A DNA stretch of 64,000 bases, from positions 18,431-82,430 of the forward strand of contig JBIQHF010000015.1 in the NCBI GenBank assembly GCA_044508675.1. Reading direction: 5' to 3'. The notes under the pieces are model-generated. The model saw only the letters and a program-made list of their open reading frames with translations. It made no database searches and was not told the origin of the DNA. The first letter of the stretch is position 1. The number at the start of each line of letters is the position of its first letter. The DNA comes from Raineyella sp044508675. GTDB taxonomy: Bacteria > Actinomycetota > Actinomycetes > Propionibacteriales > Propionibacteriaceae. Shown here in pieces: positions 1 to 7,715 of the stretch. Both the position numbers and the translations under genes were made by a program.

Positions 1-195
1 GGTGAAATGCTGCTCGAAAAGGGTGAAGTGGATGACCTGCGGCCGGCCGGCGAGATGCTGCTGGGAGTCCGGGAGGCCCTCGGCGGGGTAGTGGCTGGTG
101 TGGACGATCCGGGAATCGGGGAACACGGAGGTGTAGAACTCCATGGCCTCCTCGATCCGATCGTCGAACCAGAGAGTGGGAACGATCTGCTGCAT
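1..195 (-). CDS. VOC/PhnB-like family protein, N-terminal part (cut by window edge)
   Basis: The minus strand opens with an ATG at 195 preceded by an AGGAG ribosome site and reads 65 codons to the window edge. The start, MQQIVPTLWFDD, followed by an AMEFYTSVFPDSRI stretch, is typical of the PhnB/3-demethylubiquinone methyltransferase-like branch of the vicinal oxygen chelate fold. These are small (about 150 aa) dimeric proteins of mostly unknown substrate. Only the first beta-alpha-beta unit is visible, so no function beyond the fold can be given. It is divergent from the emfourin-like gene at 439. Confidence 0.75.
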   Translation of the reverse strand, partial: MQQIVPTLWFDDRIEEAMEFYTSVFPDSRIVHTSHYPAEGLPDSQQHLAGRPQVIHFTLFEQHFT

Positions 196-438
196 GGTCA
201 GCTCCTGATCATGGCGGCGTACGTGTCTGGTCCCACGCTACGTCGCCCGGCCCCGGAGAGGAACAGCCCTCGGAACCGTACGCGGACATGATCCTGACCT
301 TCGACGGTGCTGCTGGACACTCGTCCCGGCGGCCGTGTCATTGGTCCAGACGGAGGCTGACTTTGGGCACTTCCGCCCCCGCCCAACCGCTCCGTAGGCT
401 GGGCAGGACCGCTTCCGGACACAGTGAGGTGCACCGCC

Positions 439-1050
439 ATGAGCACGGATCCCCACCCAGCAGTCACCGCCCTGTCAGCAGCCATCGAGCACGCCGCCGG
501 CCTGCTCCGGGTCCCCACCAGCCAGATCGAGGTCGAGCACCTCGAGGCCCGGGTGTGGCCCGACGCGTGCCTCGACGCCCCGCGCGAGGGCGAGGTCTGC
601 GCCGACGTCGTCACGCCCGGTTACCTGATCCGGTTGGGGGACGGCTTCGTCTACCACGCCGACCAGAACGGCAACGTCCGCAGGGCAACCCGTCCTGACC
701 CGTACCCGGACACCGAGATCCGGCTGCACTACTCCATGTCCGGCGGCATCATGGGGGAGCACCGGACCTACGAGACCGACAGTTGGCGGCTGTCCGAGGC
801 CGAGGAGCAGGAGCTTCGGCGACTGATCGAGGAAGCCGACTTCTTCCAGGTGCCCAACGTGCTGCCGAGCACCACCGTCTACGACGGCTACACCTACCGG
901 CTCTGGATCGCCGTCGGTCGCCGTGGCCACGAGGTCATCCGCGGCGACGGCATCGAGGCGAACGACACCCCTGCGTTCCAGGCCCTGATGAGCTGGGCTG
1001 CTGAGCGCCTGCCCCCGAGGCAGCCTCGCACGCCGCCGGACCTGTCCTGA
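439..1050 (+). CDS. Emfourin-like protein with an N-terminal unknown domain
   Basis: A 203-aa protein. The C-terminal half (from about residue 90) has the pattern of emfourin, the protein inhibitor of M4 metalloproteases such as protealysin: a beta strand with an SGGIMGEH core, then LSEAEEQELRRLIEEADFF, then a DGYTYRLWI strand. The N-terminal half has a WPDACLD...GEVCADVVTPGYLI pattern seen in small actinobacterial hypothetical proteins. The ATG at 439 is chosen over the in-frame GTG at 424 because the GAGGT ribosome site at 425-429 would be inside the longer form. No M4 protease gene lies nearby, so an inhibitor role is only inferred. The 3' end overlaps the convergent DCC gene by 116 bases. 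Confidence 0.65.
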   Translation: MSTDPHPAVTALSAAIEHAAGLLRVPTSQIEVEHLEARVWPDACLDAPREGEVCADVVTPGYLIRLGDGFVYHADQNGNVRRATRPDPYPDTEIRLHYSMSGGIMGEHRTYETDSWRLSEAEEQELRRLIEEADFFQVPNVLPSTTVYDGYTYRLWIAVGRRGHEVIRGDGIEANDTPAFQALMSWAAERLPPRQPRTPPDLS

Positions 1051-1408
1051 GGCACTGCCGGTGCGCTGCCACCCAGCGATACACGGCGGCGCCGAGGACC
1101 GTGAGCGGCCAGCACCTGAGCAGGAAGCCCGACCAGCGCATCCACCACGGCCCGGTGCGCAGCGCCGCGGCGAAGGCGGCGGCGCCGTAGACGACGTCGC
1201 CGCCCGGTAGGACGGCGGGCATCTCGCGAACGGCGCGGTGGGGATCCACGCCGAGCCGGCCCAGGTCCACGCTGGACAGCGGCCGGAACGTTGCCGTGCA
1301 ACCGCGTCTGACCAGAGTGGCGATCGACCGGGTGCAGAACCGGCAGTCCGCGTCGTAGAGGACCAACGGGTGCGGTAGCTTGCCGAGTGCGTCGTTCATG
1401 GCTTCCAT
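935..1408 (-). CDS. DCC-family thiol-disulfide oxidoreductase-like protein
   Basis: A 157-aa protein with the family signature near its N-terminus, LYDADCRFC, in which the D-x-x-C cysteine pair lies in a thioredoxin-like strand-loop. A hydrophobic, tryptophan-rich segment follows (WWMRWSGFLL...). DCC proteins are predicted redox proteins without an established substrate. The start at 1408 has GGGGGA about seven bases upstream; an alternative ATG is at 1399. The last 38 codons are antisense to the emfourin-like gene and look low-complexity, so the C-terminus may be non-conserved. A serine hydrolase gene lies 32 bases upstream on the same strand. Confidence 0.7.
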   Translation of the reverse strand: MEAMNDALGKLPHPLVLYDADCRFCTRSIATLVRRGCTATFRPLSSVDLGRLGVDPHRAVREMPAVLPGGDVVYGAAAFAAALRTGPWWMRWSGFLLRCWPLTVLGAAVYRWVAAHRQCLRTGPAACEAASGAGAQQPSSSGPGTQGCRSPRCRRRG

Positions 1409-1440
1409 AGTGGTCCCCCGGACGCGCTGGGTGACGGCGC

Positions 1441-2943
1441 TCAGGCCGTGCCCGGGTCGCGGTGCCTGGGGGCCAGCAGCAGGACCAGCATCAGGAGGCC
1501 GACGAGCACGTCGCCCAGCACGGAGGCCACGACCAAGAGGGTGAGGTCTGGCAGGTGGTAGCGGCCGACCTCGACGAGGTTGAAGCTGCGGCCGATGAGC
1601 TTCGGGATGACCCAGTACATCAGCAGAACCACCACCGCCGCGGTGAGGACGTGCGAGCCGATCTCCCAGGCCTGCCTTCCGCGCGACAGGTGGCGGGAGC
1701 GCTCCGGCCAGCCCCGCAATCGTACGAGTCCACGGACGGTACTGAAGACGACCGCGAGGAAGCCGAGGAACAGGACGGCGGCGACCCCCCGCCAGGGCAA
1801 GCCGCGGGCTTCGGGTTGCTGCCCGGTGAGTGCAGCCACCAGGCCCTCGCGAATCTGCGGGGTGGCGAGGAGCCTCTCGCCCAGGTGCCCGTGGTTGGTC
1901 AGCACCACCAGGCCCGCGTCCTGGTCGGGCAGCATGGCCAGTTCGCCGGTGAAGGTCGGGTCGAGGCCCGCATGGCCGACCATCCGTACGCCGCCGGACT
2001 CCCACACCTCCCAACCCAGGCCGTACCCCACGTCCTGGCCGCCGATCGGGTCAGCCATCGCCTGCCGGCTACTGTCGGATAGCACGGGGGAGTCGTCAGC
2101 ATCGACCGCGATCCCGAACTGCGCCAGGTCCGCTGCCGTGGAGACGATGTTGTCCGCCCCGTCCCGGTGGCGACGCACGGGCGCGTCCTGCTGGATCGGC
2201 ATCCCGAACATCGTGATGTACCCGTCGGCCATCCCCTCTGGCGGGGCACCCGGGTCCGCGCTGCTGCCAGCCATTCCGAGGGGGTCGAGGATGCCCTCCT
2301 GCACCACCTCGGCGTACGGGCGCCCCGTCACCTCTTGGACCAGGGCGGCGAGCACGGCGTAGTTGGGGTTGAAGTACTGGTGCACCTGCCCGACCGGTGC
2401 TGTGGGCTGGGCGTTGCGCAGGTCCCGTACGCCGTCCTCGAGTGACGTGTCGGCCGGCGGCAACCGGTATCCCGCCTCGGAGAGCCCACTCGTGTGCTGC
2501 AGGAGCTGGCGGACGGTGATCGCACGCGACGCCTCCGGGTCGGCCACTTCGAACCAGGGCACGTAGCGCTGCACCGGCGCGTCCAGCTCGACCCGACCGG
2601 CCTCCACCAGCTGCAGCACGGCGACGGCGGTGAACGGCTTGGTCATGGAGCCGATCGGCATGGGGGTGTCCGGCTCCATCGCCCGACCCGGCCCTGCCGC
2701 CCCGTACGCCTGGACGTACGTGACCCGTCCGTCCTCGACCAGGGCCACCGTCAGCCCGGGGATCCCGTGCCCGCGCATCTGCTGGACCAGGAAGCGGTCG
2801 ACCGCCGCAGTGTCCACCGAACCTGCCTGCGGTGCAGACCTGCTGTCCGGTGCCGCGACGCTGCCCAACAGCAACGAGCCGAGCAGCACCACCAGGACTG
2901 CCCGCAGCACAGCGGTGAGTCCGCCCGCCTGGCTCCTGCTCAC
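1441..2943 (-). CDS. Membrane-anchored serine hydrolase (beta-lactamase/class C fold)
   Basis: A 500-aa exported enzyme: signal peptide in the first 30 residues, serine beta-lactamase-like domain to about residue 375, then three C-terminal transmembrane helices. The SxxK nucleophile motif is SMTK (Ser99, Lys102), the YxN-type motif lies in YFNPNYAVL, and the third motif is GHAG. Relatives are esterases, peptidases and penicillin-binding-like proteins, so the substrate cannot be named. The GTG at 2943 begins 7 bases after the flavodoxin stop, indicating one transcript. The reading frame stays open further upstream, but that part overlaps the flavodoxin gene and lacks homology. Confidence 0.8.
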   Translation of the reverse strand: MSRSQAGGLTAVLRAVLVVLLGSLLLGSVAAPDSRSAPQAGSVDTAAVDRFLVQQMRGHGIPGLTVALVEDGRVTYVQAYGAAGPGRAMEPDTPMPIGSMTKPFTAVAVLQLVEAGRVELDAPVQRYVPWFEVADPEASRAITVRQLLQHTSGLSEAGYRLPPADTSLEDGVRDLRNAQPTAPVGQVHQYFNPNYAVLAALVQEVTGRPYAEVVQEGILDPLGMAGSSADPGAPPEGMADGYITMFGMPIQQDAPVRRHRDGADNIVSTAADLAQFGIAVDADDSPVLSDSSRQAMADPIGGQDVGYGLGWEVWESGGVRMVGHAGLDPTFTGELAMLPDQDAGLVVLTNHGHLGERLLATPQIREGLVAALTGQQPEARGLPWRGVAAVLFLGFLAVVFSTVRGLVRLRGWPERSRHLSRGRQAWEIGSHVLTAAVVVLLMYWVIPKLIGRSFNLVEVGRYHLPDLTLLVVASVLGDVLVGLLMLVLLLAPRHRDPGTA

Positions 2944-2950
2944 TGCACTC

Positions 2951-3505
2951 TCAGTGCTCCGGTGCCTGGGTGCCGTGCCCGTCCAGCTCGTCGGCGATGG
3001 TGCCCGCCCTGGCGTCGACCGCCGCCCAGTCCCGGAAGTCGCCCGCCGGGAATGCCTCCTGGGCCGCCGGCATCGCCCGGGTGATCCGCTCGGCCATGCC
3101 GATCGGCTTGGCCTCCGGGTCGTATGCCCCAAAGAAGACGCTCTCCCCGCGGGGGTGCAGCTGGGCGACGAGCTCGTTGAACTCCTTCGGACGGGCGGCC
3201 TGGCGCACGTCCTGGCCCTGGTCGTCGACGGTGTCGGTGCCCAGTGGTCCACTGCTGAACAGCCACACCGGCATCCGGGCCAGCTCGTCGCGATGCCGCT
3301 CGGCGAACTTCACCGCGGGCTTGAGCCAATGGAACATGTACGCCGCGGCCCCGAGCACCACGGCATCGGCGTCGGCGAGGTCGCTGACCCCCTCGACCTC
3401 GACGGCCGTGGCCGGGTGCCCCCGGCTCGTCAGGGCTTCTGCAATGCGTTCGGCGATGCCGGCCGTCGATCCGTGCCGGGATGCGTACGCGACCAGTACG
3501 TTCAT
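2951..3505 (-). CDS. Flavodoxin-domain protein (HemG-like)
   Basis: A 184-aa flavodoxin-fold protein starting MNVLVAYASRHGSTAGIAERIAEAL, in which the (S/T)xxGxT-like phosphate loop is SRHGSTAG. The mid-domain LGAAAYMFHW and the FSSGPLGT segment fit the 'flavodoxin_5'/menaquinone-dependent protoporphyrinogen oxidase-like family, which binds FMN. True HemG activity is not implied. The ATG at 3505 has GGGGG nine bases upstream. The longer open frame to 3628 has no ribosome site and low similarity. It is probably cotranscribed with the serine hydrolase at 1441-2943. Confidence 0.8.
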   Translation of the reverse strand: MNVLVAYASRHGSTAGIAERIAEALTSRGHPATAVEVEGVSDLADADAVVLGAAAYMFHWLKPAVKFAERHRDELARMPVWLFSSGPLGTDTVDDQGQDVRQAARPKEFNELVAQLHPRGESVFFGAYDPEAKPIGMAERITRAMPAAQEAFPAGDFRDWAAVDARAGTIADELDGHGTQAPEH

Positions 3506-3647
3506 GATGCCGCCCCCTGGGGCACCGGCCCGCCGGGCGCGGACGCGCGTGCCGTCCTTCCCATGCTGGCACTGCCGCGGGGTCCCGACCAGCCCTGGCA
3601 GCCACCTGATCGGTGTGGGGATCGACACGTCTGACCGGGTGGCTGGG

Positions 3648-3653
3648 TACCCT
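3648..3653 (+). promoter_or_regulatory. -10 hexamer of a probable leaderless transcript (DUF1697 gene)
   Basis: TACCCT lies seven bases before the ATG at 3661, with no Shine-Dalgarno sequence in between, so transcription would begin at the start codon. The same arrangement recurs at several genes in this window. Confidence 0.5.
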
Positions 3654-3660
3654 CGCCCCC

Positions 3661-4206
3661 ATGCACAGGTACGTGGCGCTGCTGCGCGGGATCGCGCCGA
3701 GCCTGCCGAACATGACCAACGACAAGCTGCGCGGGGTCTTCGAGAACCTCGGCTTCGAGCGGGTGGGCTCGGTGCTGTCCAGCGGCAACATCGTCTTCGA
3801 CGGTGCCGAGTCCGACACCCCGGCGCTGGAACAGCGGATCCAGCAGGCCCTCACCAGCCAGCTCGGCATCGCCGGCGGCACCATCATCCGCGAGCACGCC
3901 GAGCTGCGTACGCTCCTGGACACCGATCCCTTCCCCGGGCTGACCCATGGTCGGGGCAGCTACCTGACGGCGACCTTCCTCAAGGACGGCGCGGCGGCCC
4001 CCAAGGAGCTGCCCGAGCAGCCCGATCCGCTCACCCGGGTCGTCGGCTACGACCCCGCGGCCCGGGTGGTCCTGGCCGTCATCGACAACAGCACTCCGGG
4101 CACGACACCGGCCTTCATGTCCTGGCTGGAGCATACGTACGGCAAGGACATCACCACGCGTACGTGGCTCACCGTCCAGCGCATCGTCAAGAAGTTGGAG
4201 GCCTGA
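3661..4206 (+). CDS. DUF1697 family protein
   Basis: A 181-aa protein that matches DUF1697 along its whole length: MHRYVALLRGIAP start, the LGFERVGSVLSSGNIVF block, and the C-terminal TPAFMSWLEHTYGKDITTRTWLTVQRI block. Members are small cytosolic proteins of unknown function found in many actinobacteria. It stands alone between divergent and unrelated neighbours and appears to be translated from a leaderless mRNA. Confidence 0.85.
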   Translation: MHRYVALLRGIAPSLPNMTNDKLRGVFENLGFERVGSVLSSGNIVFDGAESDTPALEQRIQQALTSQLGIAGGTIIREHAELRTLLDTDPFPGLTHGRGSYLTATFLKDGAAAPKELPEQPDPLTRVVGYDPAARVVLAVIDNSTPGTTPAFMSWLEHTYGKDITTRTWLTVQRIVKKLEA

Positions 4207-4232
4207 CCGGCCGCGGCGCCTGCCGACCGCGC

Positions 4233-4238
4233 TACCGT
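4233..4238 (+). promoter_or_regulatory. -10 hexamer of a probable leaderless transcript (hydrolase gene)
   Basis: TACCGT is followed by exactly six bases and then the GTG at 4245. No ribosome-binding site is present. Confidence 0.45.
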
Positions 4239-4244
4239 CGAGAC

Positions 4245-5116
4245 GTGCCCGTACCCGTACGCCTCGTCCTGGTCCCCGGGACCCGGTTCAGCGCCACCCT
4301 GTGGGAGCCCTACCGCGAGCTGCTGCCGGACGTGGAGCTGGTCCCGGTGGACCTGCCCGGGCACGGCGCCCGCCTCGGGGACGACTTCACCGCCGAGGCG
4401 GCGGTCGGGGTGATCGCCGAGGCCGTCGCCGACGCGGCGCCGGGCCAGCGGGTGGTCGTCGCCGGCCACAGCCTGGGCGGCTACATGGCGATGCTCTACG
4501 CGGCCCGCGCCCCCGAACCACCGGGCGCCCTGGTGCTGCTGGGAGCGACCGGGGACCCGGCCAGTCCGATGGCCGGGCTCTATCGCGGCTTCGCCAAGCT
4601 GCTGCCGGTCGTCGGGGGGACCCGGATGGCCGACGCCCTGAACGCGCTGATGCGTGTCCTGGGTGCCCGCGGTGCNNNNNNNNNNNNNNNNNNNNNNNNN
4701 NNNNNNNNNNNNNNNNNNNNNNNNNNNNNNNNNNNNNNNNNNNNNNNNNNNNNNNNNNNNNNNNNNNNNNNNNNNCCCGGATGGCCGACGCCCTGAACGC
4801 GCTGATGCGTGTCCTGGGTGCCCGCGGTGCGTACGCCTCGTCGCTGCCGGACGCCTCCGCGTACGCCGTGCTGCCCGCGGCGTGGGCGGCGGTGATGGCC
4901 GAGTGCGGGCCACAGTTGCTGGCCGGGGTGGAGTGTCCGGTGGTGCTGGCGAACGGGCAATTCGACCAGATGCGTGCCCACGTCCGACGCTTCGCCGACC
5001 GGTGTGGCCAGGTGGAAGTGGTGACGATCCCCGGCGCGACGCACCTGTTCCCCGTCACCCATCCGCGGCAGGTGGCCGAGGTGCTCCGGGAAGGGGTGAG
5101 GCTCGCCCAGGCCTGA
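4245..5116 (+). CDS. Alpha/beta hydrolase, interrupted by an assembly gap
   Basis: An alpha/beta hydrolase of the small-esterase type. The beta-strand VRLVLVPGTRF with its oxyanion region, the DLPGHGARLGDD loop and the nucleophile elbow GHSLGG lie before the gap; the acid strand (VVLANGQFD) and the catalytic-His region (PGATHLFPVTHP) lie after it. As written, the frame changes across 100 N plus a second copy of 55 bases (155 = 2 mod 3). Collapsing the duplicated 55 bases removes the gap and restores one uninterrupted frame. The gene is therefore probably intact, and the interruption is a scaffold artefact. The stop codon ends at 5116. Confidence 0.75.
4621..4675 (+). repeat. Left copy of a 55-bp duplication flanking the N gap
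   Basis: These 55 bases are identical to 4776-4830. The copies sit exactly at the two sides of a 100-N run, which is the pattern left when two contigs sharing an unmerged overlap are scaffolded. It is an assembly artefact rather than a biological repeat. Confidence 0.9.
4676..4775. other. Scaffold gap of exactly 100 N
   Basis: A run of 100 N, the conventional placeholder for a gap of unknown length. Because the flanking contigs overlap by 55 identical bases, the true gap length is probably zero or negative. Confidence 0.95.
4776..4830 (+). repeat. Right copy of the 55-bp duplication flanking the N gap
   Basis: Identical to 4621-4675. Reading through one copy only joins MADALNALMRVLGARG to AYASSLPD in frame. 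Confidence 0.9.
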
Positions 5117-5120
5117 CTCA

Positions 5121-5126
5121 TACCAT
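5121..5126 (+). promoter_or_regulatory. -10 hexamer of a probable leaderless transcript (pucR-like gene)
   Basis: TACCAT followed by six bases (cgaggg) and then the GTG at 5133. The GAGGG could alternatively act as a very close ribosome site. Confidence 0.45.
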
Positions 5127-5132
5127 CGAGGG

Positions 5133-6296
5133 GTGGCATCCACCTCCGACCTCCACGACGCCCTGCAGGACCTCTCCGAGCTGCTCGGCCGTCGATTGGT
5201 GCTGACCGACCATCGCCTACGGGTCGTGGGGTACTCGATCCACGAGACCGAGGCCGACCGCGCCCGGCTGTCCACCGTGCTGGCCTACAGCGACTCGTGG
5301 CCGGTGCCGCCCGCGGGAGCCGGTGAAGAGATCCGGGACCTGCCGGGCCAGGGCCGGCTGCGTCTGGTCCCGTTGCAGGACGGTCGGCGACAGGTCGGGT
5401 TCCTCCTCGTCCCGACCGGGCCCGACGAGCACGATCTGCCCCCGGGGGCCCGGCAGACGTTGAGCGAGCACGTGCCGGCACTCGGGGTGCTGCTGTCCCT
5501 GCGATCCATCGACGCCGAACGGGACCGGCGTCGCATGTCCGAGCTCCTTGCCCAGCTCCTGGGGCCTGACGAGTCGGCTCGCCGGTCGGCGGCCGACTCG
5601 TTGCTGCGCGAGGGGCTGCTGGGGGCCGCTGGCGGCTACTCCGCGACGGTGCTGAGCTGTGATGACGGTCTGGGTACGGTGTCGGACCGGGACGCCGTGG
5701 TCGAGCTCGCCGTGGAGTCGGCGATGGACTTCGTGGCCCGGACTTCGACCGCTTCGGTGGCCGGCGCGGTCCTCGGCGACGGGGTCGGCGTCCTGGTGTT
5801 CCCCCGGGTGGTGGTGGCCGAGCGGCTCGAGCGGGTCCTGGACCGTCCGGAGCTGGCCTCGCTGCGTGCGGGGCTCGGCCCCCTCGTTGGCGACCTCGCC
5901 TCGATCGGGGACTCGTTCCGACGGGCGAGGGACGCCTGGCAGGTCGGTCGCGCGACCCGGGTCAGCACCCGCGTCGTGGCCTGGGCGGACCTCGGGATGG
6001 ACCGCGTGCTGGTCCGGCTGCCACTGGCCGAGCTGCGGACGGAGGACCTGCCCGGGCCGGTCCGTCGTGTGCTGACCGTCGGACTCGGGGAGGAACTCCT
6101 CCACACCCTGGACGCCTACCTGCGGTGCGGCGGCGATGTCGGCGCCACCACGAAGGTGCTGCACATCCACCGCTCGACGCTGTACTACCGACTCGGCCGG
6201 ATCCGGGACCTCGCCGATGTCGACCTCGGTGACCCGGAGATCCGCCGCGAAGTGACCCTGGGCGTACGGATCGCCCAGCTGGCGCAGCTGATCTAG
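5133..6296 (+). CDS. PucR/CdaR-family transcriptional regulator
   Basis: A 387-aa regulator. The C-terminal 60 residues are the PucR helix-turn-helix: LDAYLRCGGDVGATTKVLHIHRSTLYYRLGRI, with the typical 'xHRxTLxYRLxRI' recognition helix. The middle (about 150-320) is a GGDEF-like/CdaR domain, and the N-terminal 120 residues resemble a PAS/GAF-like sensory domain. PucR-family proteins usually control uptake and breakdown of purines, sugar acids or aromatic compounds in response to the substrate. The divergence-free position directly upstream of a monooxygenase and an ABC importer suggests that it controls them (inference). Confidence 0.85.
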   Translation: MASTSDLHDALQDLSELLGRRLVLTDHRLRVVGYSIHETEADRARLSTVLAYSDSWPVPPAGAGEEIRDLPGQGRLRLVPLQDGRRQVGFLLVPTGPDEHDLPPGARQTLSEHVPALGVLLSLRSIDAERDRRRMSELLAQLLGPDESARRSAADSLLREGLLGAAGGYSATVLSCDDGLGTVSDRDAVVELAVESAMDFVARTSTASVAGAVLGDGVGVLVFPRVVVAERLERVLDRPELASLRAGLGPLVGDLASIGDSFRRARDAWQVGRATRVSTRVVAWADLGMDRVLVRLPLAELRTEDLPGPVRRVLTVGLGEELLHTLDAYLRCGGDVGATTKVLHIHRSTLYYRLGRIRDLADVDLGDPEIRREVTLGVRIAQLAQLI

Positions 6297-6392
6297 CGTG
6301 TCCGAGACTTTCGTACCCCCCGCAACGCCATACGCCAGGCGGTGATTGAACAGATGTCGCAACTTGGTCCGCGCACTCCCGGTATTTGTATC

Positions 6393-6435
6393 ATGACGCG
6401 ACAGACTCTGCCTTCCTAGTGTGTCTCACACCACA
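6393..6435 (+). promoter_or_regulatory. Promoter and palindromic operator of the monooxygenase/importer cluster
   Basis: A candidate -35 ATGACG (6393-6398) is 18 bases from a -10 TAGTGT (6417-6422). The ten bases CCTAGTGTGT (6415-6424) recur upstream of the second binding-protein gene at 9013-9022. Overlapping the -10 is a perfect GTGTG-TCT-CACAC palindrome (6419-6431). Read with a six-base spacer, 6420-6435 is also an 8/10 match to the CRP/GlxR half-site pair TGTGA/TCACA. Either PucR or a CRP-like protein could bind here. Confidence 0.45.
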
Positions 6436-6454
6436 CTCAAGGAGGAGGAGACGG

Positions 6455-7657
6455 ATGAAGAACCTGCGTATCGCCGTTGTCGGAGCCGGGATCGGTGGCC
6501 TGAGCCTGGCCCTGGCCCTGCGCCGCAAGGGCCTGGAGTGCACGCTCTACGAGCAGGCCGCCGAGCTGCGCGAGGTCGGGGCCGCCATCGCGATGTCAGC
6601 GGCGTCCACGCGGTTCTACTACGACGAGCTCGGCCTGGGCGATGCGCTCGGGGAGCGTTCGTACGAGATCCAGGCGCTGATCCACCGCGACGGGCGCGAC
6701 GGCCGCAAGATCTCCGAGCATCGTTTCGACTACCGGGCCCGCTACGGTGCCCCGTTCATCGGCATCCACCGGGCCGACTTCCAGGTCGTGCTGTCCCAGG
6801 CGGTCGGCATGGACTCCATCAAGCTGCAGAAGAAGTTGCTCAGCATCGATGATTCGGGCAATGAGGCCGTCCTGCACTTTGCAGACGGCTCCAGCGCCAC
6901 CGCGGACCTGGTGATCGGTGCCGATGGCGCGCGCTCGACCGTACGGCGCCTGCTGCTCGGGTACGACGACGCCCTCTACTCGGGGGCCAGCGCCTTCCGT
7001 GGCATCGTGCCGATCGAGAAGATGCCGTCGATGCCCGATCCGGAGGCGATCCAGTTCTGGATGGGCCCGGGGCAGCACTGCCTGCACTACCCGATCAACG
7101 CCAACGGCGACCACAACTTCTTCCTGGTCGAACGCAACCCCTCCCCGTGGCCGCACAAGGCCTGGATCGCCCCGACGAACGACGAGGAGAAGCTGGCCCG
7201 CTTCCACGACTGGCATCCCGCCGTTGTCGAAATGGTCTCGGCGGTCTCCTGCACCGAGCGCTGGGCGTTGTTCAACCGGCCGCCGCTGGGCCGCTGGACC
7301 CGGGGGCGCATCACACTGCTCGGGGATGCCGCGCACGCGGTGGTGCCGCACCACGGCCAGGGGGCCAACACCTCGGTCGAGGATGCGATCGTGCTGGCCC
7401 AGCAGCTGGCCTCCGGGCCGGACCTCGACGCGGCCCTGGCCGAGTACGAGCGACTCCGTCGTGGCCGTACCCGCAAGATCCAGTTCGCCTCCATCACCAC
7501 TGCCGACGTGCTGCACCTGCCCGACGGCGAGCGCGCCGACGAGCGCAACGCCCGACTGGCCGACCCCGGTTCCTGGGACCGCCACGTGGACTGGATCCAT
7601 GGCTTCCGCCCGGGGGCCGAGGAGCCTTCCGAGCAGCAGGGCGGCACCTGGCTCTGA
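6455..7657 (+). CDS. FAD-dependent aromatic monooxygenase (salicylate hydroxylase-like)
   Basis: A 400-aa class A flavoprotein monooxygenase. It has the FAD-binding GxGxxG (VVGAGIGGLSLA, residues 8-19), the DG motif (VIGADGARSTV) that contacts FAD and NADPH, and the GD motif with its tail (LLGDAAHAVVPHHGQGAN). These enzymes hydroxylate phenolic rings with NAD(P)H and O2; the closest named groups are salicylate 1-hydroxylase, 3-hydroxybenzoate 6-hydroxylase and 6-hydroxynicotinate monooxygenase. The substrate cannot be decided from sequence alone. The ATG at 6455 follows a very strong GGAGGAGGAG site. It is the first gene of a cluster with a binding protein 58 bases downstream. Confidence 0.85.
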   Translation: MKNLRIAVVGAGIGGLSLALALRRKGLECTLYEQAAELREVGAAIAMSAASTRFYYDELGLGDALGERSYEIQALIHRDGRDGRKISEHRFDYRARYGAPFIGIHRADFQVVLSQAVGMDSIKLQKKLLSIDDSGNEAVLHFADGSSATADLVIGADGARSTVRRLLLGYDDALYSGASAFRGIVPIEKMPSMPDPEAIQFWMGPGQHCLHYPINANGDHNFFLVERNPSPWPHKAWIAPTNDEEKLARFHDWHPAVVEMVSAVSCTERWALFNRPPLGRWTRGRITLLGDAAHAVVPHHGQGANTSVEDAIVLAQQLASGPDLDAALAEYERLRRGRTRKIQFASITTADVLHLPDGERADERNARLADPGSWDRHVDWIHGFRPGAEEPSEQQGGTWL

Positions 7658-7715
7658 CCTGCGGGTCTGCCTCACCCATCGGTGACCGTATGCCACCGAA
7701 ATCTTTAGGAGAACC

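Noticed and set aside
4621..4830. 55-bp direct repeat as a transposition or recombination product
   Set aside because: The copies abut a 100-N placeholder exactly and collapsing them restores the gene, so an assembly artefact explains it.
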